Source: Microbacterium tenebrionis
GTDB lineage: Bacteria; Actinomycetota; Actinomycetes; Actinomycetales; Microbacteriaceae
DNA length: 64,000 nt
Direction: 5' to 3'
Assembly (NCBI RefSeq): GCF_903645325.1
Contig: NZ_CAHJXQ010000002.1
Span: forward strand, 186,001 to 250,000
The position numbers were made by a program, and so were the translations under genes. Positions 55,205-63,831 of this stretch are shown here, one piece after another. Each line of letters starts with the position of its first letter. Within the stretch, counting starts at the first letter, position 1. The notes under the pieces were generated by a model. It was not told the origin of the DNA. It saw nothing but the letters and a program-made list of their open reading frames with translations, and did no database searches.

Positions 55205-55263
55205 CCCGGCTCACTCCAGCCCGAGTTCGATGTGCGGCTGGTCTGCGAAGCCTCGAGAGTGAA

Positions 55264-55305
55264 CGCGGTGCAGAGGCCGGCGATGCCGCCGACCTCTGCA
55301 CCGCG
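55264..55305. terminator. Bidirectional terminator
   Basis: CGCGGTGCAGAGG (55264-55276) pairs perfectly with CCTCTGCACCGCG (55293-55305), between two convergent genes. Confidence 0.85.
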
Positions 55306-55322
55306 GATCCGTTACTCGGGAA

Positions 55323-55859
55323 TCAGCCGTGCCGGCCCTCCGCGATCTCCTCGACGGTCTTCGCGTTGAACGCGGGAAGGTCATCCGGCGTCCGGCTCGA
55401 GACGAGTCCGTGGTCGACGGTCACCTGCTGATCGACCCACGTCGCTCCGGCGTTGCGCAGATCGGTGCGAAGGCTCGGGTAGCTCGTGAGCGTCCGCCCC
55501 CTGACGACGTCGGCCTCGACGAGGACCCACGCTCCGTGGCAGATCACGGAGACGGGCTTGGCAGCGTCGAAGAACGCTTTCGCGAAGGCAACGGCGTCCT
55601 GATCCATTCGCAGGTGATCGGCGTTCACGACGCCACCCGGAAGGACCAGCGCGTCGAAGTCGGAGGCGTCGGCGTCGGCCACATCCTGATCGACCTTCTG
55701 CTCGTGTCCGTTCTTCCCGGTCACCGTCCCGTCGGCGGGGGAGATCAATCGAGCCTGCGCCCCGGCATCGGTCACCGCACCCCACGGACTGGTCAGCTCA
55801 CTGTCTTCGAAACCATCGGTGAGCAGGAACGCCACCTTCTTGCCATCGAGTTCTGCCAT
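55323..55859 (-). CDS. DJ-1/PfpI-family protein
   Basis: A 178-residue type 1 glutamine-amidotransferase-like protein of the PfpI group. The nucleophile elbow VICHGAW (Cys at about residue 105) and the acidic TDGFEDSELTSPW (about 14-26) are present. Members are proteases, glyoxalase III-like enzymes or chaperones. ATG 55859 has GAGAGGAGAG upstream. Confidence 0.9.
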   Translation of the reverse strand: MAELDGKKVAFLLTDGFEDSELTSPWGAVTDAGAQARLISPADGTVTGKNGHEQKVDQDVADADASDFDALVLPGGVVNADHLRMDQDAVAFAKAFFDAAKPVSVICHGAWVLVEADVVRGRTLTSYPSLRTDLRNAGATWVDQQVTVDHGLVSSRTPDDLPAFNAKTVEEIAEGRHG

Positions 55860-55943
55860 GATCTCTCCTCTCTTTCTGAATGATTCCACCCTGGCGCCGC
55901 TCCCGGCGGTCGAACAGGGGGTTGACGCGCTGACGCGCTGACG

Positions 55944-55981
55944 CGAGGAGGGTGGGATGCCGGAACATCCCACCCTCCTCG
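55944..55981 (-). terminator. Terminator of the HesB-like gene
   Basis: A 16-bp perfect stem (55944-55959 with 55966-55981, loop CCGGAA) lies just downstream of the HesB-like gene on the minus strand. Immediately to its left the octamer CTGACGCG is tandemly repeated (55923-55947). Confidence 0.8.
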
Positions 55982-55995
55982 GACATCTCAGAACA

Positions 55996-56295
55996 TCACG
56001 CCGGCTGCGCCAGGATCGTGAAGCTCACGGCTCCCTGCTCGTCGACACCGGCGTCGAGCACCTTGTCCGACAGGGCATCGGCGGCGACGTCCTCGAGGAA
56101 GACTCTGCTGCCCTGTCCCTCGACGACGACATCGGCCGGCTCGGGGGTGGGCACGACGTGAACCGCGAAGCGCGCTTCGCCGTTCGGACCCTGCCCCTCC
56201 GCGGTCTGGATGCGCAGCCCGGCCTCTGCACCGGCATCCTCTCGGCCGACGATCGTGGTGACGACGGCATCTGCATTCTCGGTCAGGGTGAGCAC
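55996..56295 (-). CDS. HesB/IscA-like protein without cysteines
   Basis: A 99-residue protein of the HesB/IscA-like fold (LTLTENADAVVTTIVG to SDKVLDAGVDEQGAVSF). The three cysteines that carry Fe-S clusters in IscA are absent, so it cannot work as a classical scaffold. Actinobacteria commonly have such degenerate copies. GTG 56295 has AAGGAG upstream. Confidence 0.82.
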   Translation of the reverse strand: MLTLTENADAVVTTIVGREDAGAEAGLRIQTAEGQGPNGEARFAVHVVPTPEPADVVVEGQGSRVFLEDVAADALSDKVLDAGVDEQGAVSFTILAQPA

Positions 56296-56403
56296 AGCGC
56301 TCTCCTTCCGTGTTGCGGACATGCTCCGGACGAAACATGTCCGGGCCACGATTCCGCACAGGAACGGCGTCTTCAAGCTCAGGTCAGGATTCTGAGCACT
56401 TTC

Positions 56404-56871
56404 TCATGTGGGCGGCCGGAGCCGCTTGCGCAGGAAGACCTGCTCCGTGCCATCGTCCTGAGGCACGCGCTGCGTCTGCGCGTAGCCGCATGCCTCGTAC
56501 AGGCGGATGTTCGCCTCGCTCAGGCTGCCGGTGAACAGCTCGGCCTGGGCGGCAGTGCTCGCCTCCTCGGCCGCCTCGAGCAACGCGCGGCCGACGCCCT
56601 CGCCCTGCATGTCGGGTGCGATCGCGATCCGCCCGATCATCAGGAGGTCTCCGTCTTGGACGGCTCGGATGGCTCCGACGAGGCGTCCGTCGACACGAGC
56701 GACCCACCCGTCGTTCTCCGCGATCTCCGCGCGCAGCTGCTCGAGCGTCTGCGTCAGCGGGGGCATGTCGGCCGATCCGTAGATCAGAGCCTCTGACACG
56801 AACGCCGCGCGTTGCACCGTCAGCACTTCACCGGCATCCCCCGGAGCGATGGGTTCGATCGTCAGGGTCAT
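56404..56871 (-). CDS. GNAT-family N-acetyltransferase
   Basis: A 155-residue acetyltransferase. The CoA-binding motif is IAPDMQGEGVGRALLEAAEE (about residue 80-100), preceded by the beta-4 strand and followed by EANIRLYEACGY. The substrate is unknown. ATG 56871 overlaps the stop of the upstream acyltransferase (ATGA). Confidence 0.9.
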   Translation of the reverse strand: MTLTIEPIAPGDAGEVLTVQRAAFVSEALIYGSADMPPLTQTLEQLRAEIAENDGWVARVDGRLVGAIRAVQDGDLLMIGRIAIAPDMQGEGVGRALLEAAEEASTAAQAELFTGSLSEANIRLYEACGYAQTQRVPQDDGTEQVFLRKRLRPPT

Positions 56872-57443
56872 GCTCGGGGATCCTCTTCGCGAAGGCGAGG
56901 TTCGCGGCGATGCTCGGGGCGGAATCCCGCCTTGTCGGCGTAGAACGCGCGGATCCGATCCATGTCTGCCGACACCTCGCCGGTCAGCTCGAAAGTGGGG
57001 CCGATACCTGTCGTCATGGTGGTGCGGTCGACGAAGCAGAGCGTCACTGGCATGCCGGCATCCCGGGCAATGCGGTAGAAGCCCGACTTCCAGTATCCGG
57101 CGCCCGTGCGCGTACCGTCCGGCGTGATCACCAACCCGAACGTCTCGCCGGCGTGCACGCGTGAGACGACGTCGGCGACGACGCTGCTCGGGTCTTCGCG
57201 ATCGACGGGTATGCCGCCGAGACGGCGCATCACCGGCCCGCGCCATCCGGCGAACAGGCTCTTCTTGCCGAGCCAGCGGATCTCGACACCGAGGCGCCAC
57301 GCGATCGCGAGCATGAGCACGAAGTCCCAGTTCGAGGTGTGCGGCGCTCCGATGAAGACGGTGGGGCGATCTGGTGCGGCTGCGCCGACGAGCCGCCAGC
57401 GGCTGACGCCCCAGAAGGCACGGGCGATGAGTCGTCGGAGCAT
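56868..57443 (-). CDS. PlsC-like 1-acyl-glycerophosphate acyltransferase family protein
   Basis: A 191-residue acyltransferase. The catalytic HxxxxD motif is HTSNWD (about residue 35) and the substrate loop is PDGTRTG (about 110). It is shorter than classical PlsC and lacks clear membrane helices. It may act on lysophospholipids or glycolipids. ATG 57443 follows TACCGT (minus strand, 57450-57455) by six bases. Confidence 0.85.
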   Translation of the reverse strand: MLRRLIARAFWGVSRWRLVGAAAPDRPTVFIGAPHTSNWDFVLMLAIAWRLGVEIRWLGKKSLFAGWRGPVMRRLGGIPVDREDPSSVVADVVSRVHAGETFGLVITPDGTRTGAGYWKSGFYRIARDAGMPVTLCFVDRTTMTTGIGPTFELTGEVSADMDRIRAFYADKAGFRPEHRREPRLREEDPRA

Positions 57444-57489
57444 CCCTCAACGGTAGGGGAAGTGGTATTCCGGATCGGGTATGGGGGTC

Positions 57490-57993
57490 TCACCCGCGCT
57501 CCCCGCTGCGCCTCATCAGAGCGGGCAGCGCGAGCCAGAGACCGAGCACGATCACCGCCCCGACGGCCGCGACGATCGTCGCGGGAGTGCGTCCGAGCGT
57601 GAAGTCGACGATCAGTGCGGTGACGCCGATGCTGAGCAGACCCACCACGACCAGGTCCGCCTTGACGAGGCGCGAGGCGATGCGCACCAGCTCCGGCTTG
57701 CGACGGCGGCCGAACAGTGAACGGTGCATGCCGACGGGCGCGAGCGCGATGATCGTCGCGAGCGCCGCGAGACCGACGAGAACGAGATACAACCCGACCT
57801 GCAGAGGGTCGAGTTCGGTGAAGCGCGGTTGGAACGCCACCGCGAGCAGGAACCCCGACAGCACCTGCGTACCGGTCTGCATGACGCGCAGCTCCTGCAT
57901 GAGCTCGTCCCAGTTGCGGTCGGCGCGCTCGTTCGCCGTCTCACCGCGGCCGTCTTGGCTCAGGGCATCCTCGGCCGGGGCATCATGGTCCAT
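57490..57993 (-). CDS. DUF6328 membrane protein
   Basis: A 167-residue protein with an acidic N-terminus (about 1-30, GETANERADRNWDELMQELR) and four membrane helices (about 42-160). It matches the small actinobacterial DUF6328 family, with LRVMQTGTQVLSGFLLAVAF. Function unknown. ATG 57993 follows CAGACT by six bases. Confidence 0.82.
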   Translation of the reverse strand: MDHDAPAEDALSQDGRGETANERADRNWDELMQELRVMQTGTQVLSGFLLAVAFQPRFTELDPLQVGLYLVLVGLAALATIIALAPVGMHRSLFGRRRKPELVRIASRLVKADLVVVGLLSIGVTALIVDFTLGRTPATIVAAVGAVIVLGLWLALPALMRRSGERG

Positions 57994-58080
57994 GAGCCGA
58001 GTCTGGTCACGCGCCGGCCGTCTTGTCCAGCCTTCACCGCACTGGATGCCGCTTGCCGAGCTCGTGGTCAGAACCGGGCG

Positions 58081-58086
58081 TACCAT
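58081..58086 (+). promoter_or_regulatory. TACCAT -10 box of the Cys-rich peptide gene
   Basis: TACCAT ends six bases before ATG 58093. The GGAGG between them is only one base from the ATG, too close to act as a ribosome-binding site, so a leaderless transcript is more likely. Confidence 0.45.
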
Positions 58087-58092
58087 GGAGGC

Positions 58093-58227
58093 ATGACTTC
58101 TTCGCAGACCACGCAGCCGGGCGCCACGACCGAGGCGCAGCCGCTCACGGCGCCCGCCGGTCTCAACCTGCTCGGCGACACCGACGCCGGCGGTTGCTGC
58201 GGCGCCGACGGCTGCTGCTCGCTCTAG
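58093..58227 (+). CDS. 44-residue Cys-rich peptide
   Basis: It reads MTSSQTTQPGATTEAQPLTA and ends GLNLLGDTDAGGCCGADGCCSL. The paired CC-GAD-GCC cysteines suggest metal binding, disulfides, or a processed peptide. No modification enzymes are nearby. The stop TAG lies in the CTAG target of the IS481 element, which took the sequence after the stop away without changing the protein. Confidence 0.6.
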   Translation: MTSSQTTQPGATTEAQPLTAPAGLNLLGDTDAGGCCGADGCCSL

Positions 58228-59198
58228 ATGTACTGACCTCGACCGTTGTTGATTCGGTCGATGGGGGTGCGGCCTCCGATGCCGAGGTGGTGCCTGTCTA
58301 GGTTGTAGTAGTCGAGCCAGGTCGTCAACCCTGCTTTTCGGTCGTCGTTCGAGCTCCAGGGGCGGGCGTAGGCCCACTCGGTGGCGAGGGTGCGGTTGAG
58401 GCGTTCGACTTTCCCGTTGGTCCAGGGGCAGTGCGGTTTGATGAACCGCTGTCGGATGCCGTGCGCGTCGACCACGGCCTTGAACGCGGCCGAGTGGCGG
58501 TAAGCGAACGCGTTGTCGCTGATGACGCGTTCGACTGTGACGCCGAGGCGCGCGTAGAACGCGATCGCGCGGTCGAGGACGCCCGCCGCGGTGGTGCCTT
58601 TCTCGTCGTCGTGGATCTCCGCGTAAGCAACTCGGGAATGGTCGTCGATGACGGTGTGCACGTAGTCGTAACCCAGGCCCCGCTTGCGCGCAGGACGTTG
58701 CCCGCGGCCATGCAGACGCCATCCGCCGCCGTCGGGGATACGGCCGAGTTTCTTCACATCGACGTGGATCAGGGACCCGGGATGATCATGCTCGTAACGC
58801 TGCGCGGATCGGCGGGTCGCGCGGATCACGGCCCCCGTGACCGGGTCCAGCTCCCGCAGCAACGGCACGTGGTGGCGGCGCAACACCCTACCGACCGTTG
58901 AGGCCTGCAAGCCGAGCTTGTCAGCGATGAACACCGGCCCACGCCGAGTGAGGTGCCGCATGATCCGCACCCTCGCCTCCACGCACGCTTTGGTCTGGCG
59001 AGGGTGGGAGCGGGCGACGCTGGAACGATCGATCAGGCCCGCCGGGCCGCACTCCCGGAACCTGCGCCACCACCGCCACGCAGTCGTGCGGGAGATCCCC
59101 ATTTCCGCGGCAACATGCGCGACCGCACGCCCCGACTCGATGCGCTGGACCATGATCAACCTGCCGGCCGGAGTCAGCCGGGCATTAGCGTGGGACAC
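58224..59198 (-). CDS. IS481-family transposase
   Basis: A 324-residue transposase. The N-terminal HTH (AVAHVAAEMGISRTTAWRWW, about 28-47) is followed by the DDE core with Asp in IHVDVKKLG, Asp in VISDNAFAY and Glu in NGKVERLNR. No defects are seen. The final codons run past the IS end: the stop TAG (58226-58224) is provided by the target CTAG. Confidence 0.95.
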   Translation of the reverse strand: MSHANARLTPAGRLIMVQRIESGRAVAHVAAEMGISRTTAWRWWRRFRECGPAGLIDRSSVARSHPRQTKACVEARVRIMRHLTRRGPVFIADKLGLQASTVGRVLRRHHVPLLRELDPVTGAVIRATRRSAQRYEHDHPGSLIHVDVKKLGRIPDGGGWRLHGRGQRPARKRGLGYDYVHTVIDDHSRVAYAEIHDDEKGTTAAGVLDRAIAFYARLGVTVERVISDNAFAYRHSAAFKAVVDAHGIRQRFIKPHCPWTNGKVERLNRTLATEWAYARPWSSNDDRKAGLTTWLDYYNLDRHHLGIGGRTPIDRINNGRGQYI

Positions 59199-59288
59199 GA
59201 GAGACCTCCGTGGACTCGAGGGAACCTAGACAGCTCCAACTCGACTACGGAGGTCTCTCCTACGTCAACAACGATCCGGGTCAGTACA
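58229..59288 (-). mobile_element. Complete IS481-family element (1060 bp)
   Basis: Terminal repeats begin TGTACTGACC and end with GTTGTTGA within 24 bases on both sides. The target duplication TCTAGA stands at 58223-58228 and 59289-59294 and fits the NCTAGN preference reported for IS481. The element looks intact and recent. Confidence 0.92.
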
Positions 59289-59312
59289 TCTAGAGCAGCC
59301 AGCCGCCGACCG

Positions 59313-59335
59313 GCCGGAGGTCAGTGACCTCCGGC
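59313..59335 (-). terminator. Hairpin overlapping the MFS stop codon
   Basis: GCCGGAGGTCA and TGACCTCCGGC (11-bp arms, centre at 59324) include the stop codon of the minus-strand MFS gene, so termination may begin at the stop itself. Confidence 0.5.
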
Positions 59336-60796
59336 GAACTCCGCATCCACGTCGTCCGCCGGCTTGCGGACGAACGCGCTCAGCGCGACAGCACCCAGCG
59401 AGATGAACGCGGCGATCAGGAACGCCAGGCGTGCGCCCGGCGCACCGGCGACCGCGGTGTCCAGACCCTGATGCTCGCCCGCGTGCAGGATCGACGAGTA
59501 CGTCACCGTGAGCAGGGCGACGCCGGCCGCACCCGCGACCTGCTGGATCGTGTTCAGCGCAGCCGAACCGTGCGAGTACAGGTGGCGACGCAGCGATCCC
59601 AGCGACGATGAGAACAGCGGCGTGAACGACATGGCCAGGCCCACCGACATGATCGTCTGCGCGATGACCAGCATCCACCACACCGTGTGCTCGCCGACGG
59701 TCGAGTAGAAGAAGAGTGCGGCCGAGACCATGATCGTTCCGGGAACGAGCAGCGTGCGCGTCCCGCGGGCGTCATAGATGCGACCCATGATCGGGCCGAG
59801 CAGTCCCATCAGCACCGATCCCGGCAACAGGATGAGGCCCGACTGCAGAGCATCCAGGCCTGCAACGTTCTGGAGGTACTGCGGCAGGAGCGTGAGCGTT
59901 CCGAACATCGACAGCGCCAGCACGGCCATCACGATCACCGCGACGGTGTAGTTGCCGCTGCGGAACACGCGCAGATCGAGCAGTGCATCGTCGACGCGCT
60001 GCAGGACGAGCTGCCGCCAGACGAACAGTGCCAGGGCGATCGCGCCGACCACGAGCGAGACGATGCCGATCGTCGCGCCGCCGGACGCGCCCTCGCCGCC
60101 GAACTGGCTGAGGCCGTAGACGACCCCACCGAATCCGAACGCCGACAGCACGATCGAGAGGACGTCGATCGGCGCGTTCTTGGTCTCGCCGAGGTTCGTC
60201 ATCCACTTGGCCCCCATCGCGAGGGCGATGATCGCGATCGGAAGGACGATGGCGAACAGGACGCGCCAGTTGAAGGCATCCAGGACGGCGCCGGCGAGCG
60301 TCGGACCGATGGCGGGGGCGAGCGAGATGACGAGGCCGACGCGGCCCATCATCCGGCCGCGCGACTGCGGCGGCACGACGTTCATCATGGTGGTCATCAG
60401 CAGCGGCATCATGATGCCGGTGCCGCCGGCCTGGATGACGCGCCCGGCCAGCAGCACGGCGAAGCCGGGTGCGAGCAGGCACACGAGGGTGCCGATCGAG
60501 AACGCGCTCATCGCGGCGATGAACACCTGCCGGGTGGTGAAGCGCTGCAGGAGGAATCCGGTTGTCGGGATGACGACGGCCATGGTCAGCATGAACGCGC
60601 TCGTGAGCCACTGTCCGAGCTCGGGCGGAATGCCGAGATCGGTGTTCAGGTGCGGGATCGCAATGCCCATCGTCGTCTCGTTGAGGATCGCGACGAAGGC
60701 GGCGACGAGCAGCAGCCAGATGACGCGCATGTCGGACGGCGCGATTGCGGGTGCCGCCTTGACAGAGGGAACGGAACCGGTGGAAGCGGTGGCCAA
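59321..60796 (-). CDS. DHA2-family drug:H+ antiporter (EmrB/QacA type)
   Basis: A 491-residue MFS exporter with 14 predicted helices. Motif A-like sequence MGRVGLVISLAPAIGPTLAG and motif C-like features fit the DHA2 group. TTG 60796 is the likely start, with GAGGAG upstream. It is divergent from a multidrug-type ABC exporter, with 150 bases between, so the two may respond to one signal; no regulator gene is adjacent. Confidence 0.92.
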   Translation of the reverse strand: MATASTGSVPSVKAAPAIAPSDMRVIWLLLVAAFVAILNETTMGIAIPHLNTDLGIPPELGQWLTSAFMLTMAVVIPTTGFLLQRFTTRQVFIAAMSAFSIGTLVCLLAPGFAVLLAGRVIQAGGTGIMMPLLMTTMMNVVPPQSRGRMMGRVGLVISLAPAIGPTLAGAVLDAFNWRVLFAIVLPIAIIALAMGAKWMTNLGETKNAPIDVLSIVLSAFGFGGVVYGLSQFGGEGASGGATIGIVSLVVGAIALALFVWRQLVLQRVDDALLDLRVFRSGNYTVAVIVMAVLALSMFGTLTLLPQYLQNVAGLDALQSGLILLPGSVLMGLLGPIMGRIYDARGTRTLLVPGTIMVSAALFFYSTVGEHTVWWMLVIAQTIMSVGLAMSFTPLFSSSLGSLRRHLYSHGSAALNTIQQVAGAAGVALLTVTYSSILHAGEHQGLDTAVAGAPGARLAFLIAAFISLGAVALSAFVRKPADDVDAEFAGGH

Positions 60797-60934
60797 AACG
60801 TCTCCTCAAGAGAATGGGGCGGGCGGGAAGGCCGGGCGCGGAACCGACAGAACTGGCATCCGCTCGTGCGCGACGTTCCAGGATAACCCCTCCGGTCGCC
60901 CTCATTCCCGACGGCGGCATAATTTTGCGCGGTC

Positions 60935-60940
60935 TAGGCT
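60935..60940 (+). promoter_or_regulatory. TAGGCT -10 box of the ABC exporter gene
   Basis: TAGGCT ends six bases before ATG 60947; the nearby CATAATTTT (60919-60927) is a local AT-rich stretch in a G+C-rich region. Confidence 0.5.
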
Positions 60941-60946
60941 GAGCGC

Positions 60947-63010
60947 ATGAGCATGGTTGGCATGGGCGGAGGCCGCGGCGGTGGTGGCGGCTTCCGGGGT
61001 GTCGACGAGGCAGCGCAGAAGAAGCTGAACGCGCAGGCGCCGAGGATCGCGGGCCTCGGCAGGCGAGTCGTCGCGCTGTTCCGCCCCTACCTCGGCCGCA
61101 TCATCGTGACCGGCATCCTCGTGATCGCCGGCGCCGCGATCGCCGTCATCCCGCCGCTGATCGTGCAGCGCATCTTCGACGACGCGCTCTTCCCGACCGA
61201 TGGCGGAAGCCCGGAACTCGACCTGCTCATCCGTCTCGTGCTGGCGATGGTGGGGCTCTTCCTGCTGTCGGCGGTTCTCGGGGTCGCGCAGACCTGGCTC
61301 ACCTCGACGGTCGGCAACAGCGTCACCGGCGACCTGCGGGTGCGCCTCTTCGAGCACCTGCAGGCGATGGAGCTCGGCTTCTTCACGCGCACGAAGACCG
61401 GTGTCATCCAGTCGCGTCTGCAGAACGACGTCGGCGGCGTCTCGGGCGTCCTGACGAACACGGTCACGAGCATCCTGGGCAATGTCGTCACGGTCATCGC
61501 ATCGCTCGTCGCGATGATCCTCATCGACTGGCGGCTGACGCTGATCGCGGTCGTGCTGATGCCGTTCCTCGTCGTCGTGCAGCGCAAGGTCGGCCAGGTG
61601 CGCGCACGGATCGCGGGGGAGACGCAGGAGTCGCTGAGCGAGCTCACGTCGATCACGCAGGAGACCCTGAGCGTGTCGGGGATGCTGTTGTCGAAGGCCT
61701 TCAACCGGCAGCGCACGGAGTCCGATCGGTATCAGTCGGAAAATCGGAACCAGGTGACGCTGCAGGTGCGGCGGGCCATGAGCGGACAGGGATTCTTCGC
61801 GGTCGTGCAGGTGCTCATGGCGTCCGTGCCTGCCGTCATCTATCTCGTGGCCGGCTACCTCATCGCCAGCGGCGAGGGTGCGATCACCGCTGGAACCGTC
61901 GTCGCGTTCACCACCGTGCAAGCACGGCTGCTGATGCCCCTCATGGGGCTCATGCGCGTCTCGCTGGATCTGCAGACGTCGTCCGCGTTGTTCGCCCGCA
62001 TCTTCGAGTACCTCGACCTCGTGCCGGAGATCGAGGACGCTCCAGGCGCCATCGCGGTCGCACAGGCGCCCGGTCCGCGGGGCCGGATCGAGTTCCAGGA
62101 CGTCGTCTTCCGATACCCGGATGCCGCGCCCGACGCCCGCCCGACCCTGCAGGGCGTGTCGTTCACGGCCGACCCCGGACAGCACATCGCGTTCGTCGGG
62201 CCGTCGGGTGCGGGCAAGACTACCGTGCTGTATCTCGCGCCGCGGCTGTACGAGGCGCATGGCGGCGCCGTGCTGTTCGCCGGGGCCGACGTGCGCACCC
62301 TCACCCAGGAGTCGATCATCGACGACGTGGGCATCGTGTCTCAGGAGACCTATCTGTTCCACGCGACGATCCGCGAGAACCTCATGTACGCGAAGCCGGA
62401 TGCCTCGGAGGAGGAGATGATCGCCGCGTGCCGCGCGGCCAACATCCACCACATCATCGCCGGATTCGAGCAGGGCTACGACACGATCGTCGGCGAACGC
62501 GGCTACCGGCTCTCCGGGGGCGAGAAGCAGCGCATCGCGATCGCCCGGGTGCTGCTGAAGGATCCGCCGGTGCTCCTGCTCGACGAGGCCACGAGTGCCC
62601 TCGATACGGTGTCAGAGCGGATCGTGCAGGAGGCGCTCGACGAGGCCGCTCGCGGGCGGACGGTGCTGTCGGTCGCGCACCGCCTCTCGACCGTCATGGG
62701 CGCCGACGTCATCCACGTGCTGGAGGCCGGGCAGATCGTCGAATCGGGAACGCACGCCGAGCTGCTCGCGGCTGGCGGTCTTTACGCCGAGCTCGCCGCG
62801 CAGCAGGTCGCGGCATCCCGGATCATGGGCGCCGAGGCGGAGATCGAGCGGGAGGTGTCCGGGGGAATGATGGCCGCGTTCGCCGACCGGCGGGCGGATC
62901 GCGCGCCGGCGGGGTCCGTCTCCGAGGATGCCGTGAACACCCTCACCGCGTCGGTTCCTCTGCTCCACGGGGATGCCGGCGATCAGCGCGTCTACCCCGC
63001 TGAGGGGTGA
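60947..63010 (+). CDS. ABC exporter, fused permease-ATPase (MsbA/LmrA type)
   Basis: A 687-residue half-transporter. A glycine-rich cytoplasmic start (GGGRGGGGGFRG) precedes six membrane helices (about 45-345) and the nucleotide-binding domain. That domain has Walker A GPSGAGKTT (about 422), Q-loop VSQETY, signature LSGGEKQR (about 525) and Walker B VLLLDEATS (about 543). It likely works as a homodimer exporting lipids or drugs. Confidence 0.94.
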   Translation: MSMVGMGGGRGGGGGFRGVDEAAQKKLNAQAPRIAGLGRRVVALFRPYLGRIIVTGILVIAGAAIAVIPPLIVQRIFDDALFPTDGGSPELDLLIRLVLAMVGLFLLSAVLGVAQTWLTSTVGNSVTGDLRVRLFEHLQAMELGFFTRTKTGVIQSRLQNDVGGVSGVLTNTVTSILGNVVTVIASLVAMILIDWRLTLIAVVLMPFLVVVQRKVGQVRARIAGETQESLSELTSITQETLSVSGMLLSKAFNRQRTESDRYQSENRNQVTLQVRRAMSGQGFFAVVQVLMASVPAVIYLVAGYLIASGEGAITAGTVVAFTTVQARLLMPLMGLMRVSLDLQTSSALFARIFEYLDLVPEIEDAPGAIAVAQAPGPRGRIEFQDVVFRYPDAAPDARPTLQGVSFTADPGQHIAFVGPSGAGKTTVLYLAPRLYEAHGGAVLFAGADVRTLTQESIIDDVGIVSQETYLFHATIRENLMYAKPDASEEEMIAACRAANIHHIIAGFEQGYDTIVGERGYRLSGGEKQRIAIARVLLKDPPVLLLDEATSALDTVSERIVQEALDEAARGRTVLSVAHRLSTVMGADVIHVLEAGQIVESGTHAELLAAGGLYAELAAQQVAASRIMGAEAEIEREVSGGMMAAFADRRADRAPAGSVSEDAVNTLTASVPLLHGDAGDQRVYPAEG

Positions 63011-63038
63011 GTTCGCCGGCGCCCAGTGCGCCGACATC

Positions 63039-63811
63039 TCAGTGCGCCGACATGCCGCCGTCCACGAACAGCGAGTGCCCGGTGATGTACGACGAGCCGG
63101 CGCCGGCCAGGAACACCGCGGCAGCCGCGAAGTCGCTCGGGAGTCCGTTACGCCCGATCATCGTGCGCGCTGCGAGCTCGGCGACCTTGGCCTCGTCGTT
63201 CTGCGCCGGGCGTTGAGCGGAGTGAGCACGAACCCGGGTACGAGCGTGTTGCTCGTGACGCCGTGGTGGCCCCAGGCCTCGGCTTCGGAGCGCATGAGCG
63301 ACTCCACCGCGCCCTTGGAAGCGCCGTAGACCCCGCTGCCGACGAATGCGCGATGCGCCTGCTGCGAGCTGATGTGGATGAGGCGTCCGAATCCGCGCTC
63401 GGCCATTCCCTGTGCGTACCGCTGCCCGAGCAGGAAGGGTGCGAGGGCGTTCACGGTCATCGTGGCATCCCAGTCCGCTTCGGTGATCTCGGCGAACGGA
63501 GGCCGGATGTTGATCCCGGCCGAGTTCACGAGGATGTCCGGTTCGCCGAACGGCTCCGTCGCGGCCTCTGCTGCGGCGTGGATGCCGTCGCGGGTGCCGA
63601 GGTCGCCCACGACGCCGGCGGTGCGACATCCGTCGTCGGTCAGCTCGCGGACCGTGTCGTCGATGCGGTCCCGGCCGCGCGCGACGATGACGACGGATGC
63701 TCCGGCGCGAGCCAGTGCCGTGGCGATGCCGCGCCCGATGCCCGAGCTGCCGCCGGTGACGACGGCCGTTCGGCCCTCGAGCGAGAAGAGCTGCGACAGA
63801 TACGGGTTCAT
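63039..63811 (-). pseudogene. SDR-family oxidoreductase, frameshifted
   Basis: From ATG 63811 (or GTG 63835) the frame reads a classical SDR: NAD motif TGGSSGIGRG, NSAGIN, catalytic Ser in HISSQQ, and YGASKGAV. After GFVLTPLNA near 63210 one base is missing and the end (PAQNDEAKVAELAARTMIG to SLFVDGGMSAH) continues in another frame. A repeat of CAGTGCGCCGACAT at 63024-63037 and 63040-63053 sits at the 3' end. It is either a mutation or a sequencing error. GTG 63835 would overlap the upstream gene's stop. Confidence 0.85.
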
Positions 63812-63831
63812 GGTGCTCCGTTGCGGGTCGT

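Noticed and set aside
63024-63053. CAGTGCGCCGACAT direct repeat as a recombination site
   Set aside because: It lies in the last codons of the SDR gene and is most simply a small tandem duplication.
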